Part shown: one piece after another, positions 12,301 through 21,753 of the stretch
Numbering within the stretch: the stretch's first letter is position 1
How the letters are laid out: each line of letters opens with the position of its first letter
Assembly: GCA_947650285.1 (NCBI GenBank)
Contig: CANTFL010001283.1
Location: 292,369 to 356,368 of the forward strand
Direction: 5' to 3'
Origin: Hyaloperonospora brassicae
Taxonomy: Eukaryota; Oomycota; Peronosporomycetes; Peronosporales; Peronosporaceae
Length of the DNA: 64,000 nucleotides
Notes under the pieces: model-generated
The model's database searches: none
What the model saw: only the letters and a program-made list of their open reading frames with translations
Told to the model about the DNA's origin: nothing
Program-made: the position numbers and the translations under genes

Positions 12301-12659
12301 GGAATCGACGGCATCATGTAGCCAGTCCGGGCAGTAGTAGAAGCACGAGCGACGACGGTACGAGCGACAGTAACGCCTGACGAGCGGGAGGAGGATTGAC
12401 GGTATCGTACAATCCTGGCTGTTTTGCTGGCCGAAATAAAAAGCGCTGAAACTTGAGTGGTCTATCACTCCGTTCCGCGCTCTTGAGAACGATCATGATA
12501 AGGCACCACGCAGCAAAGCCCGCTTCGGCTAGTGCACACTTGTTTGCGCTGCGTCGCAGGTCAAATATGTTTCTGCTTCTTGAAACGATGAAAATGTGTC
12601 TCAGAGACCGACCGTGAAATTTTTGGAATTAGGAGCGTTAAAGAACATCAATTTAGTTT

Positions 12660-12749
12660 TAGAATTTAGAGACCTTCCAATTCAATAACTTGTTCAATGT
12701 ATGGGGTGAAGGCTCATTAGCGAAAACTGAAGGCTCATTAGCGGTATCC
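12660..12749 (-). repeat. Right terminal inverted repeat of MULE
   Basis: Reverse complement of 2518-2605. It contains two GGCTCATTAGC blocks (the inverse of GCTAATGAGCC) and ends GCGGTATCC at 12749, the mirror of GGA(A/T)(G/A)CCGC on the left. Confidence 0.75.
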
Positions 12750-13261
12750 TTTTTAAAATGGCTATCTATTCGAATCTGAGTGTATTGTTTGGTTATTACG
12801 CTATGTAACAATTCCACATAGGGATAGGAGTAATATGTTTTTCACTGTATGTAAACTTAAATGAAATTAACTTAATGAAGCAAGGCGAAAAACAAAGACT
12901 TACGTATAGGAGCTAATGCGCTAGCTATGAAACGTTGGCTTCATTGTTCAATTTACGAAATAAGGTGGTGGCCACGTCTTTGCCGGACCTGAACAAATTT
13001 ATGTACAAGCCCACCCCATGATCAAGATTTACAATGCAGATGTGGATGACTACGGTGATCCGGCGTTTGATGTATCTCCAAAAGATGAGACGCTGTACAC
13101 AATTCCGTCGGTCAAGAATACGATAGACAGATTTAGAGGATCACAATATGAGTACGGGTAGGAGGCTAATATCGAAGACCGCACATCCCAAACGTCTCAA
13201 TATACAATTTATTCAAAACATCGGAACAAGTTCGACCGTTCAGGACAAATACCCGTCGTGC
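12750..13261 (+). other. Spacer with an unrecognised coding-like fragment
   Basis: Mostly non-genic. From about 12963 to 13140 one plus-strand frame is open and protein-like (GGHVFAGPEQIYVQAHPM, then YNADVDDYGDPAFDVSP, ending at TAG 13139-13141), and stays open again after the stop to about 13250. I cannot assign it. It abuts the duplicated phosphatase fragment, so it may be the tail of another truncated gene. Confidence 0.35.
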
Positions 13262-13498
13262 GACGACCCGAAAGCTCCCGTGCACCTTTTGGTGGGTGGG
13301 GCCGGTCAGTCGGAAGGCCTGTCGAGCGCACCGACAAACAGAGCCTCGTGGAATGCTGTCACGGATTACGAGCACACCGGGTACGCAATGCTGCGCGCGA
13401 ATCGCACAACGCTGTCGTGGAAGTACATCTCGAGCGCCGACGAGTCCATCCTCGATCACTTTGCTATGGTAAAGACCGATCCAGCGGCTGGAGGGTAA
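13262..13498 (+). pseudogene. Truncated phosphatase copy (3' end only)
   Basis: Encodes only the C-terminal 77 residues or so of the purple acid phosphatase at 15236 (from KAPVHLLVGGAGQSEG to the terminal TDPAAGG). There is one non-synonymous change near the start (N to R after APT) and another near the end (T to A before MVKTD). None of the metal ligands are in this part. An in-frame ATG exists upstream at 13148, but the added residues are unrelated. No function is expected. The very high identity to 16544-16780 means the copy is recent or has been kept similar by conversion. Confidence 0.85.
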
Positions 13499-14270
13499 CA
13501 TGAATACAAAAGTGTGCGCTTGCTCGACTCGTGTGTGGGTGTGGGTGTGGTACAGTTTCCTCAGCCTTCGCTGCGGGTGATAGTGGAAGATCGACGACCT
13601 GAGACACCGAGTCAACTATAGCAGAGTGTATCGAAATTGACGTCTTTGGGCCGGGAGTAGGTCTGGTTCAACGCAGGGGAGGCAACAGAGGCTACGAGTC
13701 GAATGAGTCCCGGAGCGCTCCGCGGCAGCCCCATTGTTGATTGTACTGAGCGGAAGATGACACGAATGGAGGCTGAGGCGCCGCAGACGATTCAGATACC
13801 AGAGAACTTTCGGTGTGCAGCAGCAGATGGATACGGCAGACCACGGTATGCGAACGATGCAGGAGAGACGGACAAGATCGGGGCTGTGTCAGAACGCGTC
13901 AGATGGTTACCGAAGAAAACCCGGATATGGTCTCCAGTTTGATTGGCTCATGCGGGGGGGCATTAGTCGACGAAAGCTGTGAGATTAGACCATATTTCAT
14001 CCATAGCAGATCACGAGGGTTTCCTTTGCTTCATTTCCTATGCATAGCCGTCGTCGCGACTGGACTGCTTGACTAGTTCAGAATGCTTAGCAGTTAAGGG
14101 CAGTCGTACTCGTTCAAGCAGCTAAGGCAGTAGTACTTGCATAAGCAGTTGCTTGTGTATCTCTTCTCGGAACTATTTTGCGACGCTACGTCAGCTCGTG
14201 GCCGTTTTTTGCAGTGATGATCATTCGAACCCGACACGAAGGGAAATTGTCTCTGCGCACCGAGTCGCAC
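13264..14270 (+). repeat. Partial segmental duplication of phosphatase 3' locus
   Basis: 13264-13609 is nearly identical (a few substitutions) to 16544-16889, covering the last 77 codons of the phosphatase and its 3' flank. After about 555 bp of unrelated sequence, 14165-14265 again resembles 16925-17017, the leader and first codons of the next gene, at lower identity (both contain GGCCGTTTTTT and GCACCGAGTCGC). So the copy spans the end of one gene and the start of the next, with an insertion between. Confidence 0.8.
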
Positions 14271-15235
14271 CTGACGTTTTGATAGGTTGCGAAGCAGATG
14301 GGCCAAACGAATCGACCAATTTGATCCTTGAATATCACGTTAGAAAGCAGCGATACTACAACTGTAAACACTCCGCGGTCTCTGCGGTGATGCAGCTTAC
14401 CATGTAGCAGTAGTAGATTTGCACTGCGAGCACGCTGAGGTAGATGGCGTTCGGCAAGCTCACAGTGAAGATGCCGACATCCGGTTCTTCCGTATTGGCA
14501 TCGGTATCTTTTTTGTATTGGCATACCGACGGCAATGCAATGCCTGCCGTTTGCTAGATTTACTGTCACAAGTGATTGGCATGGGCCGTTGAATGTCGAA
14601 AGCGCAAAATCGTGACCGTACTGGCAAGTCGTGGATGGCTCAACCAGTCTCCAGCTCGTGCCGAAGTTACCGTAGGCCCGTCCAGCGAAATGTCCCTAGA
14701 ACCCCCTCTTTTTCCGAGGCGGCACATCGCCCCAGGTGCTTCGGTGTTCTCCGGGCAACGAGTGGACACGAGAGGGACACGAGATGGAGAGATTCATCTG
14801 CTAGCAGAAAGGCTGTGCTCGACGACAACGCGGATGTTTACACGAGACCGGAACGTCCTCGAGTCGAGGGAAGCGCAGCTGATTCTTGAGGTGGACGTGC
14901 GAGCTCCAGTTACAATGGCACGGAGCTCGTTGGTTCTGTTGTATCGCCTCCGTCACGGAGAGGTCGGAGACTGTTGAAGCAAAACCTGGTCGGCCTCGTA
15001 CCTCCGATCGACCCGCGTTCAAATGATTTGCCCCGAAGTGCTGACACACGTTCTCGTTGTCAGTCCCCTCCCCGTGTGACTCGCTTTTTCCCAATGAATG
15101 TGCTTCCGCTTTTTGCTGTAGCGAGCGGCTTCCACCGGTTGTTCACTCTTCATTCGCCTTCCTCACCGCAACGTCGATCCCCACCTCTCTCAAGAACGGC
15201 AAACATTCGCCTCACGCGTCAAGTGGTTGTCCCAG
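14271..15235. other. Intergenic, upstream of phosphatase
   Basis: No supported gene; the several frames of 60-130 codons in both directions look like chance. Near 15141-15162 the plus strand reads GTTCACTCTTCATTCGCCTT, which loosely fits the oomycete initiator (TCATTYY...) and would give the phosphatase a leader of about 85 nt. That promoter reading is tentative. Confidence 0.5.
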
Positions 15236-16777
15236 ATGATCGCATTCGCTTTCCCGCTCTGGTCGGTCGTGGTGTCGGCTTTTCTCGTCAGCGCCAATCT
15301 CGTCATCGATGACCACGCGTGCCACTTCAACGCGACCCGCGATGTCTGCATACCTGAGGGTTTGTGCGAGATGGATTTCGAGCTTGGCGACCTCGACGTT
15401 GACCAGAGCTGCCGGGTGAAAAGCGGGGTGAACTTCTACCCGCAGCAGATCCACTTGGCTTTCGCAGGAAAGGTGGCGGGCACAGCAATGACGGTGTCGT
15501 GGGCGACCTTCGAGCCGGTGACGGACAGCGCCGTGTGGGTGGGCAAGTCCACGAACAAGCTCGAGCTGGTCGACACGCCGGTGTCTGGCACTAGTTACTA
15601 CAACGATAGCGACTACAACTTGTTCCACCACCACGCGACAGTCACGGGTCTCAAGCCCCATACGAGATATTTCTACAAGGTGGGAAGTCTCAGCGACGAC
15701 AAGTACACGAGTGTTGTCAGTTCGTTCGTGACTGCCCGAGCCGCCACAGACAACAGCTCGTTCAGCGTGCTCATCTATGGCGACCTCGGAGACGGCAAGA
15801 ACTCGGTTGACACGATTGCAAGCATCAACAACCTCACGTCGCACAACATCGACCTCGTGTACCACCTCGGCGACATCGCGTACGCCGATAACGCTTACTT
15901 GACCCTCAATCAAACCGCAGGGTTCTTTTACGAGGAAGTGTACAACAAGTGGATGAACTCGCTGATGCCGCTGATGAGCCGTGTCCCGTACATGGTGATA
16001 GTGGGGAACCACGAGGCAGAGTGCCACTCGCCACGATGCTGGGCGTCCAGTGCAAAGCGGAAAGCGTTGGGCAACTACGCTGCGTACAACACGCGCTTCA
16101 AGATGCCGAGCGAGGAGAGCGGTGGTGTTTTGAATATGTGGCACTCGTTTGACCACGGCCCGATCCACTTCACGTCGCTGTCGACCGAGACGGACTACCC
16201 AGACGCGCCGTACAACCAACTCGCTCCGAACAAGAAGTACGGAGGCTTTGGGGATCAGCTGAAATGGGTTGAAGCGGACCTGAAAAAAGCAAACGCGAAC
16301 CGGGACAAAGTGCCGTGGCTTTTCGTTGGCATGCATCGTCCGATCTACAGTATCGCTGATTCCTCGAACGACGCGTTGGTCGGGCAGACGCGGTCTGTCC
16401 AGGTAGCGTTTGAAAAGCTCCTGCTTCGGTACAAAGTGGACGTGGTGTTGACTGGCCATCAGCACTACTACGAGCGGCACCTACCAGTCGCCAAGAATAA
16501 ACCCGTGATGAACGGCGTGTCGGCGAAACACACGTTGTACAAGAACCCGAAAGCTCCCGTGCACCTTTTGGTGGGTGGGGCCGGTCAGTCGGAAGGCCTG
16601 TCGAGCGCACCGACAAACGGAGCCTCGTGGAATGCTGTCACGGATTACGAGCACACCGGGTACGCAATGCTGCGCGCGAATCGCACAACGCTGTCGTGGA
16701 AGTACATCTCGAGCGCCGACGAGTCCATCCTCGATCACTTTACTATGGTAAAGACCGATCCAGCGGCTGGAGGGTAA
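15236..16777 (+). CDS. Purple acid phosphatase-like metallophosphoesterase, secreted
   Basis: 513-aa protein of the purple acid phosphatase family, which hydrolyses phosphomonoesters with a two-metal centre outside the cell or in the vacuole. An uncleaved-looking hydrophobic N-terminus (MIAFAFPLWSVVVSAFLV) is a likely signal peptide. A fibronectin-like N-domain follows (about 65-165: IHLAFAG...MTVSWATFEP, GLKPHTRYFYKVG). The catalytic blocks are all present: GDLGDG (about 182), GDIAYAD (about 211), VGNHEAE (about 255), VGMHRPIYS (about 365) and GHQHYYER (about 405). Together they supply the D, D-Y, N, H and H-x-H ligands. The C-terminal part (HLLVGGAGQSEG) is typical. The start is the ATG at 15236; the frame is open upstream but has no other ATG. 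Several N-x-S/T sites (NATRD, NDSDY, NNLTS, NQTAG) fit secretion. No intron is needed. Confident on family, not on substrate. Confidence 0.93.
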   Translation: MIAFAFPLWSVVVSAFLVSANLVIDDHACHFNATRDVCIPEGLCEMDFELGDLDVDQSCRVKSGVNFYPQQIHLAFAGKVAGTAMTVSWATFEPVTDSAVWVGKSTNKLELVDTPVSGTSYYNDSDYNLFHHHATVTGLKPHTRYFYKVGSLSDDKYTSVVSSFVTARAATDNSSFSVLIYGDLGDGKNSVDTIASINNLTSHNIDLVYHLGDIAYADNAYLTLNQTAGFFYEEVYNKWMNSLMPLMSRVPYMVIVGNHEAECHSPRCWASSAKRKALGNYAAYNTRFKMPSEESGGVLNMWHSFDHGPIHFTSLSTETDYPDAPYNQLAPNKKYGGFGDQLKWVEADLKKANANRDKVPWLFVGMHRPIYSIADSSNDALVGQTRSVQVAFEKLLLRYKVDVVLTGHQHYYERHLPVAKNKPVMNGVSAKHTLYKNPKAPVHLLVGGAGQSEGLSSAPTNGASWNAVTDYEHTGYAMLRANRTTLSWKYISSADESILDHFTMVKTDPAAGG

Positions 16778-16898
16778 CATGAATACAAAAGTGTGCGCTT
16801 GCTCGACTCGTGTGTGGGTGTGGGTGCGGTACAGTTTCCTCAGCCTTCGCTGCGGATGATAGTAGAAGATCGACGACCTGAGACACCGAGTCGACAAG

Positions 16899-16922
16899 TG
16901 CTCTCTCTCTCTCTCTCTCCTT
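16899..16922. repeat. (CT)n microsatellite
   Basis: About 11 CT dinucleotides between the phosphatase stop and the next gene, directly upstream of the point where the duplicated leader at 14165 realigns. The duplicate copy at 13.6-14.2 kb lacks it. Confidence 0.85.
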
Positions 16923-17003
16923 TCAGCCACTTTTGGCGCTGCTACTTCAAGGAATGGCCGTTTTTTATTACTAATTCTTCGAACCAGACAGCCACAAGGA
17001 AAA

Positions 17004-17594
17004 ATGCCCCCGCACACCGAGTCGCCAAAGCCGCTGGAACTGACTGCGCTGGTGCCCAGTACGGGCGGCAACGACGACTACCGCTCGACTGACGCGTGGA
17101 TCGCCAAAGTCTTCAAGCGGCGGCGGTGGCGAACAGTCGCCAAGTCCCGCAAGGACAGTCGCGTCCAGCGCAAAGGGCTTTCGGGCGTCGACGATGACGA
17201 GGAGCAGAGCTACCGTGACGAGCTGGCCAAGTACATTGCCGAAGCGACTGCGTACTTGGCTGAGGAACTGCCCAACGAAGTGGACACGGACGCTTTACAC
17301 AACGGGTATCGGCCAAAGTCTCCGTGTGGAACTGTGCTCGACTGCAATGCAGCAAAGGGGAACGAGTACGTGAAGCCGCCCGTTGACATTCCGCGTACTT
17401 ATCGCACTCAGGACCTTCAAGGAGGTGTGCTCGTGGGCGGACAGTACGTGCTGTTCACGAACTGGGCGTTTAAACACCTTTTGCGTCGGAGGAGGTGTCT
17501 CGCGCCGTATCCAGAGCACGAGTATGAAATGCTATCGGCTTGTGGAGAGAATACGAGCAAAGGAGTGTACTTTGGACAAGTGGTGGAGCTGTAG
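17004..17594 (+). CDS. Hypothetical protein, 196 aa
   Basis: I do not recognise this protein. The ATG at 17004 lies in AAAAATGCC, a good A-rich context, and the frame is open to a TAG at 17592. Features seen: a basic patch near residues 33-46 (KVFKRRRWRTVAKSRKDSR) that could be a nuclear signal; an acidic and helical stretch (DDDEEQSYRDELAKYIAEATAYLAEEL) at about 57-85; and a C-terminal part with an FTNWAFKHLLRRRR run. No signal peptide or membrane segment. It starts 227 bp after the phosphatase stop on the same strand. The residue mix and lack of low-complexity runs argue for a real gene, perhaps oomycete-specific, but an intron or longer C-terminus cannot be excluded. The duplicated copy of its start at about 14250 has lost the ATG. 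Confidence 0.6.
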   Translation: MPPHTESPKPLELTALVPSTGGNDDYRSTDAWIAKVFKRRRWRTVAKSRKDSRVQRKGLSGVDDDEEQSYRDELAKYIAEATAYLAEELPNEVDTDALHNGYRPKSPCGTVLDCNAAKGNEYVKPPVDIPRTYRTQDLQGGVLVGGQYVLFTNWAFKHLLRRRRCLAPYPEHEYEMLSACGENTSKGVYFGQVVEL

Positions 17595-19088
17595 AGTACG
17601 TGGGTGGGGATGCTGGGAAGAGCAACGAAAGACCCACAAGCAGAGCTGCGTGCGCACAAGTACGTGTAGAAGGCTGCGAATGGGCCCAAGAAGACGCAAC
17701 GTAACAGCGCATGCCATCCACGACAGCACTTTGTACAACACGACACCACTGCAACAAGCGCTGTGCAGCACGCGACTGTCCGTCGGTATCGGACACTTAT
17801 GTTGTCTGGGTACTGCTGACCTCGATCGAATCGCAAAAGGCTGTCATCGTCGCACGGACAGCCTCAACACGCGACTAAGAAACGTCAGCGATGGGATGCC
17901 GTAATCGGATGAGACCGACTGCTAAAGCCACTACTTTCTCGTTGTGACTGTGTTTCGACTCGGCCGTCAAGCGTTGCCATGCCCAATGTCTTCGGTTCGT
18001 TAGCTGACGAGGCTCGCCGCCGTCGCAGCCAAGCGATCTGAGTACAGTGCTCCGATGCCTTTGGACGTTGTATCAATTAACGTCGATCTACATAGCGGAT
18101 GGTTCAACGTTGCTGCACGTCACATTATCCAGCAACGAGAACGAAAACAACTTCGACAGCTCCGTGCGTCCACATCACGGGCCAACGAATATACGAAGAG
18201 ATCGCACTCAGCAGAAGCTCTGCCGCGGATGTCAAAGGGTGACAGCATATACAGCTCGAGCGACTTGTCTGGCTACTCACAGACGACATGAGTTACATCC
18301 ACAACATTTTCCGTACCGGCACGACGACAGTCGTTCTCTTCAAATGTTTTGTTTGCGTCAACCCGAGCGAATGTCTGTACCAACGGATCACTGCCAGTCA
18401 TGCAACTACGAGCACCGCCAGTGCGATTACAAAGCTTCGGGTACGCACACGGCTTCCAGTAGCTTCAAGGTATCAAATAAAGAGGCAGCTGCCAAAAGTG
18501 CGACAAGGCCTTTCGCTGCGCAGGTTATGCTGCACGCACGTGAGCGATAGACGCACAGTAGCTTCTGTGCAGGCTTTCCAGCGCCAAAATTTGAGACCAG
18601 CATCCATGCGAACTCGACCACCCACAATGTACCGGCACGATTAAGCAAGGGAGAAGCTATGGTCCTGACGTGTACTGCAAGTACTGCTTTGTTCTGACCA
18701 CTCTGAGGCACAGTCGGCTGTTGTGCAGTTGTAGCCATGCCTGTTTCGTTGGGCTAAATAGTAAAAGGGTACGTGAACTACTACCACATCATCGAACAGA
18801 ATACACACCGGTCCATCTTCTACGACGTGGCAAAGGTGTACCCGTATCATATCGCTCCAGTTCGTTACGCAACAGACTCAAACACCATCAAGTAGGCAGT
18901 CATGCGATATGTGGAAATCGATTATCGCGCTTCTTCGGTAGCGCAGGTGTGCCACTAAAGTCTTCTTGCCCCTTCACCAATCGACTACACCTACCCTGTT
19001 GTCACTTCCAGGTTAGTCGCTGCCAACTGTGCGCACTGGCTCTTTCGCTTGGCGTCCTACTTCCGTTGCTGACTGCACGCCCGCCCGT
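17595..19088. other. Intergenic with possible degraded zinc-finger coding
   Basis: No intact gene. Between about 18200 and 18560 the plus strand shows scattered Cys/His pairs in different frames that look like eroded C2H2 fingers (LCRGCQRV...LATHRRHE; FKCFVCVNPSECLYQR; CQKCDKAFRCAGYAA). Spacings are imperfect and frames are broken, so this is only a weak hint of a dead zinc-finger gene. The remainder shows nothing. Confidence 0.3.
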
Positions 19089-19736
19089 CTATTTCGCGTT
19101 CTTCCTGCCCTTGTAAACCTGCTTGCCGTGGTCCCACGGAACGTAGTTGTGCTTCCACATGTGCTTGATCTGACGCTTCATCGTGAATGTAAAGAGCATA
19201 ATGAAGTATACGAACAGGATAGGCCAGAACACCGGTACGTTGAAGGCGTTGCTGAGCGTCATGAGCAGCGACACAGTAGTGGCCTTGAACGTCGAGTACC
19301 AAAACTGGAACTCGGGCACGCGGCGCGTAAACGGTCGGAACTCCTCGCTCTGCTTGTGCGGAAGCAGTGGGCCTTCACTCTCCGTGTCCACCTGAGGCGA
19401 CAGAAACCCGATAAAGAGATTCAGCAGGTAGATGCCCAAGCCGTACGTGACAATGTGGAACGCGTTCAGGTAGAACACGCGCACGAGGTACAGCGTCAAG
19501 AGACCAATCGTCAAGCCCCAGCGCCCGTACACGTAAATCGTGCTCTTGTCCAGCAGGTACTGCCATTTCCTGTGGAAATTAATATTTACACCACAGCGCT
19601 CTGGTCAGAACATCGACGGTTCGTATACAGAGCCGTACGGCAACCGCCGATACAAATCCACATACCTCTTGATCGAGGCGCTCACTCGCGCGATAAACGG
19701 CGGCTCCGTGAGGCTACGCGAGTCCCCTCCCTCCAT
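19089..19736 (-). CDS. RER1: RER1, Golgi-to-ER retrieval receptor
   Basis: Minus-strand gene of two exons, 19736-19639 and 19569-19089, giving 192 aa, the usual RER1 length. RER1 is a four-pass early-Golgi membrane protein that returns escaped ER membrane proteins through COPI vesicles. Signature stretches: LLDKSTIYVYGRWGL, HIVTYGLGIYLLNLFIGFLSP, KQSEEFRPFTRRVPEFQFW, FNVPVFWPILFVYFIMLF and TMKRQIKHMWKH; the basic tail ends KGRKNAK. The 69-bp intron (19570-19638, GTACGG...CCACAG) restores the frame as RRLP-KWQYLLDKST. The start is the only in-frame ATG. A TCACATTCC initiator-like site at 19835-19827 would give a leader of about 95 nt. The ELL gene ends 135 bp upstream on the same strand. Family assignment is very secure. 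Confidence 0.94.
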
Positions 19737-19870
19737 ATTCGACTCACTGCGGGTCTGGGTCGTCTGCGACGTGCTGAGGCTCGTGCTCGTGCTTCCAAGT
19801 GGCAGCGGATGGAGTGGACACTCCACGGAATGTGAGAACCGGTGGGCGGTGTATATTAGTGTGGTACACG

Positions 19871-21753
19871 CTATGTTCGCTTTCTTCTGCGCCGGGTGAG
19901 CGGTTTCAGGTCAAAGCGCTCGATGGAAGTCTGGGTGCTTCGCAAAATCTTCTGGATGCTAATCATGGCGTCGCGGACAAAAAAGTAGACCCTGTGTGGT
20001 GTGTACGTACAGTTGTCAGCGCATGGGCAATTTAGAGTGATAGTGGTGAGTAGTACCCACCGCTTTGTTTTTGGAGGATACCTGTCTCCTCGCCTCCAGC
20101 TCCGCACACTTGGCGTCTTCTGTCGCTACTTCAAGCTGCAAGTGCAGACCCTCTGTCTTGATCATCTCAATGGAGTAGATCTGTGCAAGAAGAAAGCACT
20201 CGTAAATGTGAGCAAAGAATGATGGATACGAACAGGCGTGTTGTCCTTACGTACCTTATCGAGCATTTCCCAATCTTGCCAAAACTGCTCGTGCGTTGCC
20301 ACAAACAAGTCGTAGTCGCTCTTGTCAAGAATTGCCGACCGACCATGGTAACGTGCAACCCGCTGACAGATTTCTTCAACAACGGACGGATAGGATGACA
20401 CGTCTGGCGGTCGAGCCAGCTTCACTCGATCGGACACAAGCGCTGAACGCACGCGAGCTCGCTTGACTTCGGCACCAGAAGACGAGGGCTTGACAGGCTT
20501 TACCGCACAGATGTCCACTGCCTGACTCAACTGAGTACCATCACTAGCGTCGACCGCATTCACAGTTGCATCACACTTACTTTCAATTTTTGGTAACTCC
20601 ACATGATGCGCGTTGGCATCCACATCTCGTCCTGTAGCCACATCGTCCTCTGTGGTAGACATTGACTTGTCCGTGGCCAGACCAATGTCGTTCAAGGCCG
20701 CGACAGCCCGATCATTTTTCGATCTTGTCGCTTCACACGTCTTCTGCTTTTTCAGCACTCGGCTTCCACTGTTGATATCACTCTCTTCCTCACATGATTC
20801 TGACGAGAAAAGAGCATGGAAGTCCGCATCGCGAGCAGAAGCGGTTGTCTGGCCGTTGACTACCGTTCCGGCTGACATCTTGTTTTCTTGCTCTTGGCTT
20901 ACAGGTTTATCCTGCGCTTCCATCTCCACCATAAAACCTCTCTCGATTTTCTCTTTGGCGTCTTTGGCGTCTTCCTTTGATAATGCAGAAGGCAGCAATA
21001 ATCTCCTGGACCAACAGTGAGTCGAGCAATCAGACAGTATATAACATTACACTGTGTAATGAGCATTTCGGCCGTACCTCTTGAGACCGCTGGCTGCACT
21101 AGTAGAAAACTTTGGAATCGACGCACTCAGTAGCCTCGTCGTACGTGTCTGCCGCTTGCCATTTTTCTGCCCCAGCTTGGAGTCGATCATTTTCGATGAT
21201 CGAGACTTGGACGCCAGTACGGACTTTGCGTGTTTGTCCTTGATGCGGTCCTTCTCCGTATCATCCAGCAACCGCTGTACCAACAGCTTCTGGTGAATCT
21301 CGCCCGTCTTGTATATAGTGTAGCCACTCGCGTGATCTTTATCTACAGGTCGACGAAAGGTGCAGACGTGGTTGATACCCGGGTCTTCGGAAAACGAAAG
21401 CAGTTCGTAATGCTCTTCGGTTCCCGCTAGATCGACCGTCAGTAGACTCGTCTTTTTCTTGCTGTCGCGAGTTTTGGACGATTCGTCAGTTTTGGTCACA
21501 TTCAACCGAAGTGAGACCTGAGCTGGTTCCTGCCGAAGTTTGTCCAGCAATTCGGGCGTAAGACGGACACGAGCTGCCCAGACTGGTGGCGTCGCTTCGC
21601 TGTCGTGTAGCGCATACTGAGCACAACGCAGAGATGCACAATGTCACATACATTACAGGTGTCGGTTACAGTAGCTTATGGCATATTGCAGCATTCCATA
21701 TAGCGCAGGCAGCTATCTGCGTACATTAAGTTTACCTGTGTATTTGCTTCCAT
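19871..21753 (-). CDS. ELL-type RNA polymerase II elongation factor
   Basis: Five-exon minus-strand gene: 21753-21736, 21616-21078, 21005-20255, 20180-20082 and 19951-19871 (1488 nt, 495 aa). ELL proteins raise the rate of Pol II elongation. The N-terminal part (residues 7 to about 185: PVWAARVRLTPELLDKLRQE, INHVCTFRRPVDKD, TIYKTGEIHQKLL) matches the ELL N-domain. A long polar middle follows, and then the occludin/ELL-like helical C-terminus (ILDKSDYDLFVATHEQFWQDW, EMIKTEGLHLQLEVATEDAKC, ending near ERFDLKPL and a basic tail RRRRKRT). All introns are GT-AG (119, 72, 74 and 130 bp). The first exon encodes only MEANTQ. The last junction is the least certain: the acceptor ATCCAG at 19952-19957 keeps frame, while a nearer CACACAG would shift it. 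Family call is good; exon 4/5 detail is moderate. Confidence 0.8.

Larger units (their letters stand above)
2518..12749 (+). mobile_element. Mutator-like element with nested Copia
   Basis: Long inverted repeats lie at both ends (2518-2605 and 12660-12749), and the left part holds a FAR1/MULE transposase relic with a CCHC knuckle. Immediately outside the repeats are nine bases TATTTAAAT on the left and TTTTTAAAA on the right, a 7-of-9 match, in line with the 9-bp target duplication known for Mutator superfamily elements. A degraded Copia element (about 5692-11444) and an LTR-like copy (2803-3158) are nested inside. Without them the element would be about 4.1 kb. Family assignment rests on the transposase motifs. 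The pairing of these two repeats with this transposase is inferred from position. Confidence 0.7.

Noticed and set aside
13703..14977. Several overlapping frames of 70-130 codons between the duplicated fragment and the phosphatase
   Set aside because: They overlap on both strands, lack motifs, and include the segment that interrupts the duplication.
15212..16480. Long minus-strand open frame (about 420 codons)
   Set aside because: It is antisense to the phosphatase. The sense frame carries every catalytic motif, and the antisense product is a Val/Arg/His-rich shadow of biased codon use.
19029..19835. Plus-strand open frame of 268 codons
   Set aside because: Antisense to RER1 and spans its intron; composition is a mirror of RER1 codons.
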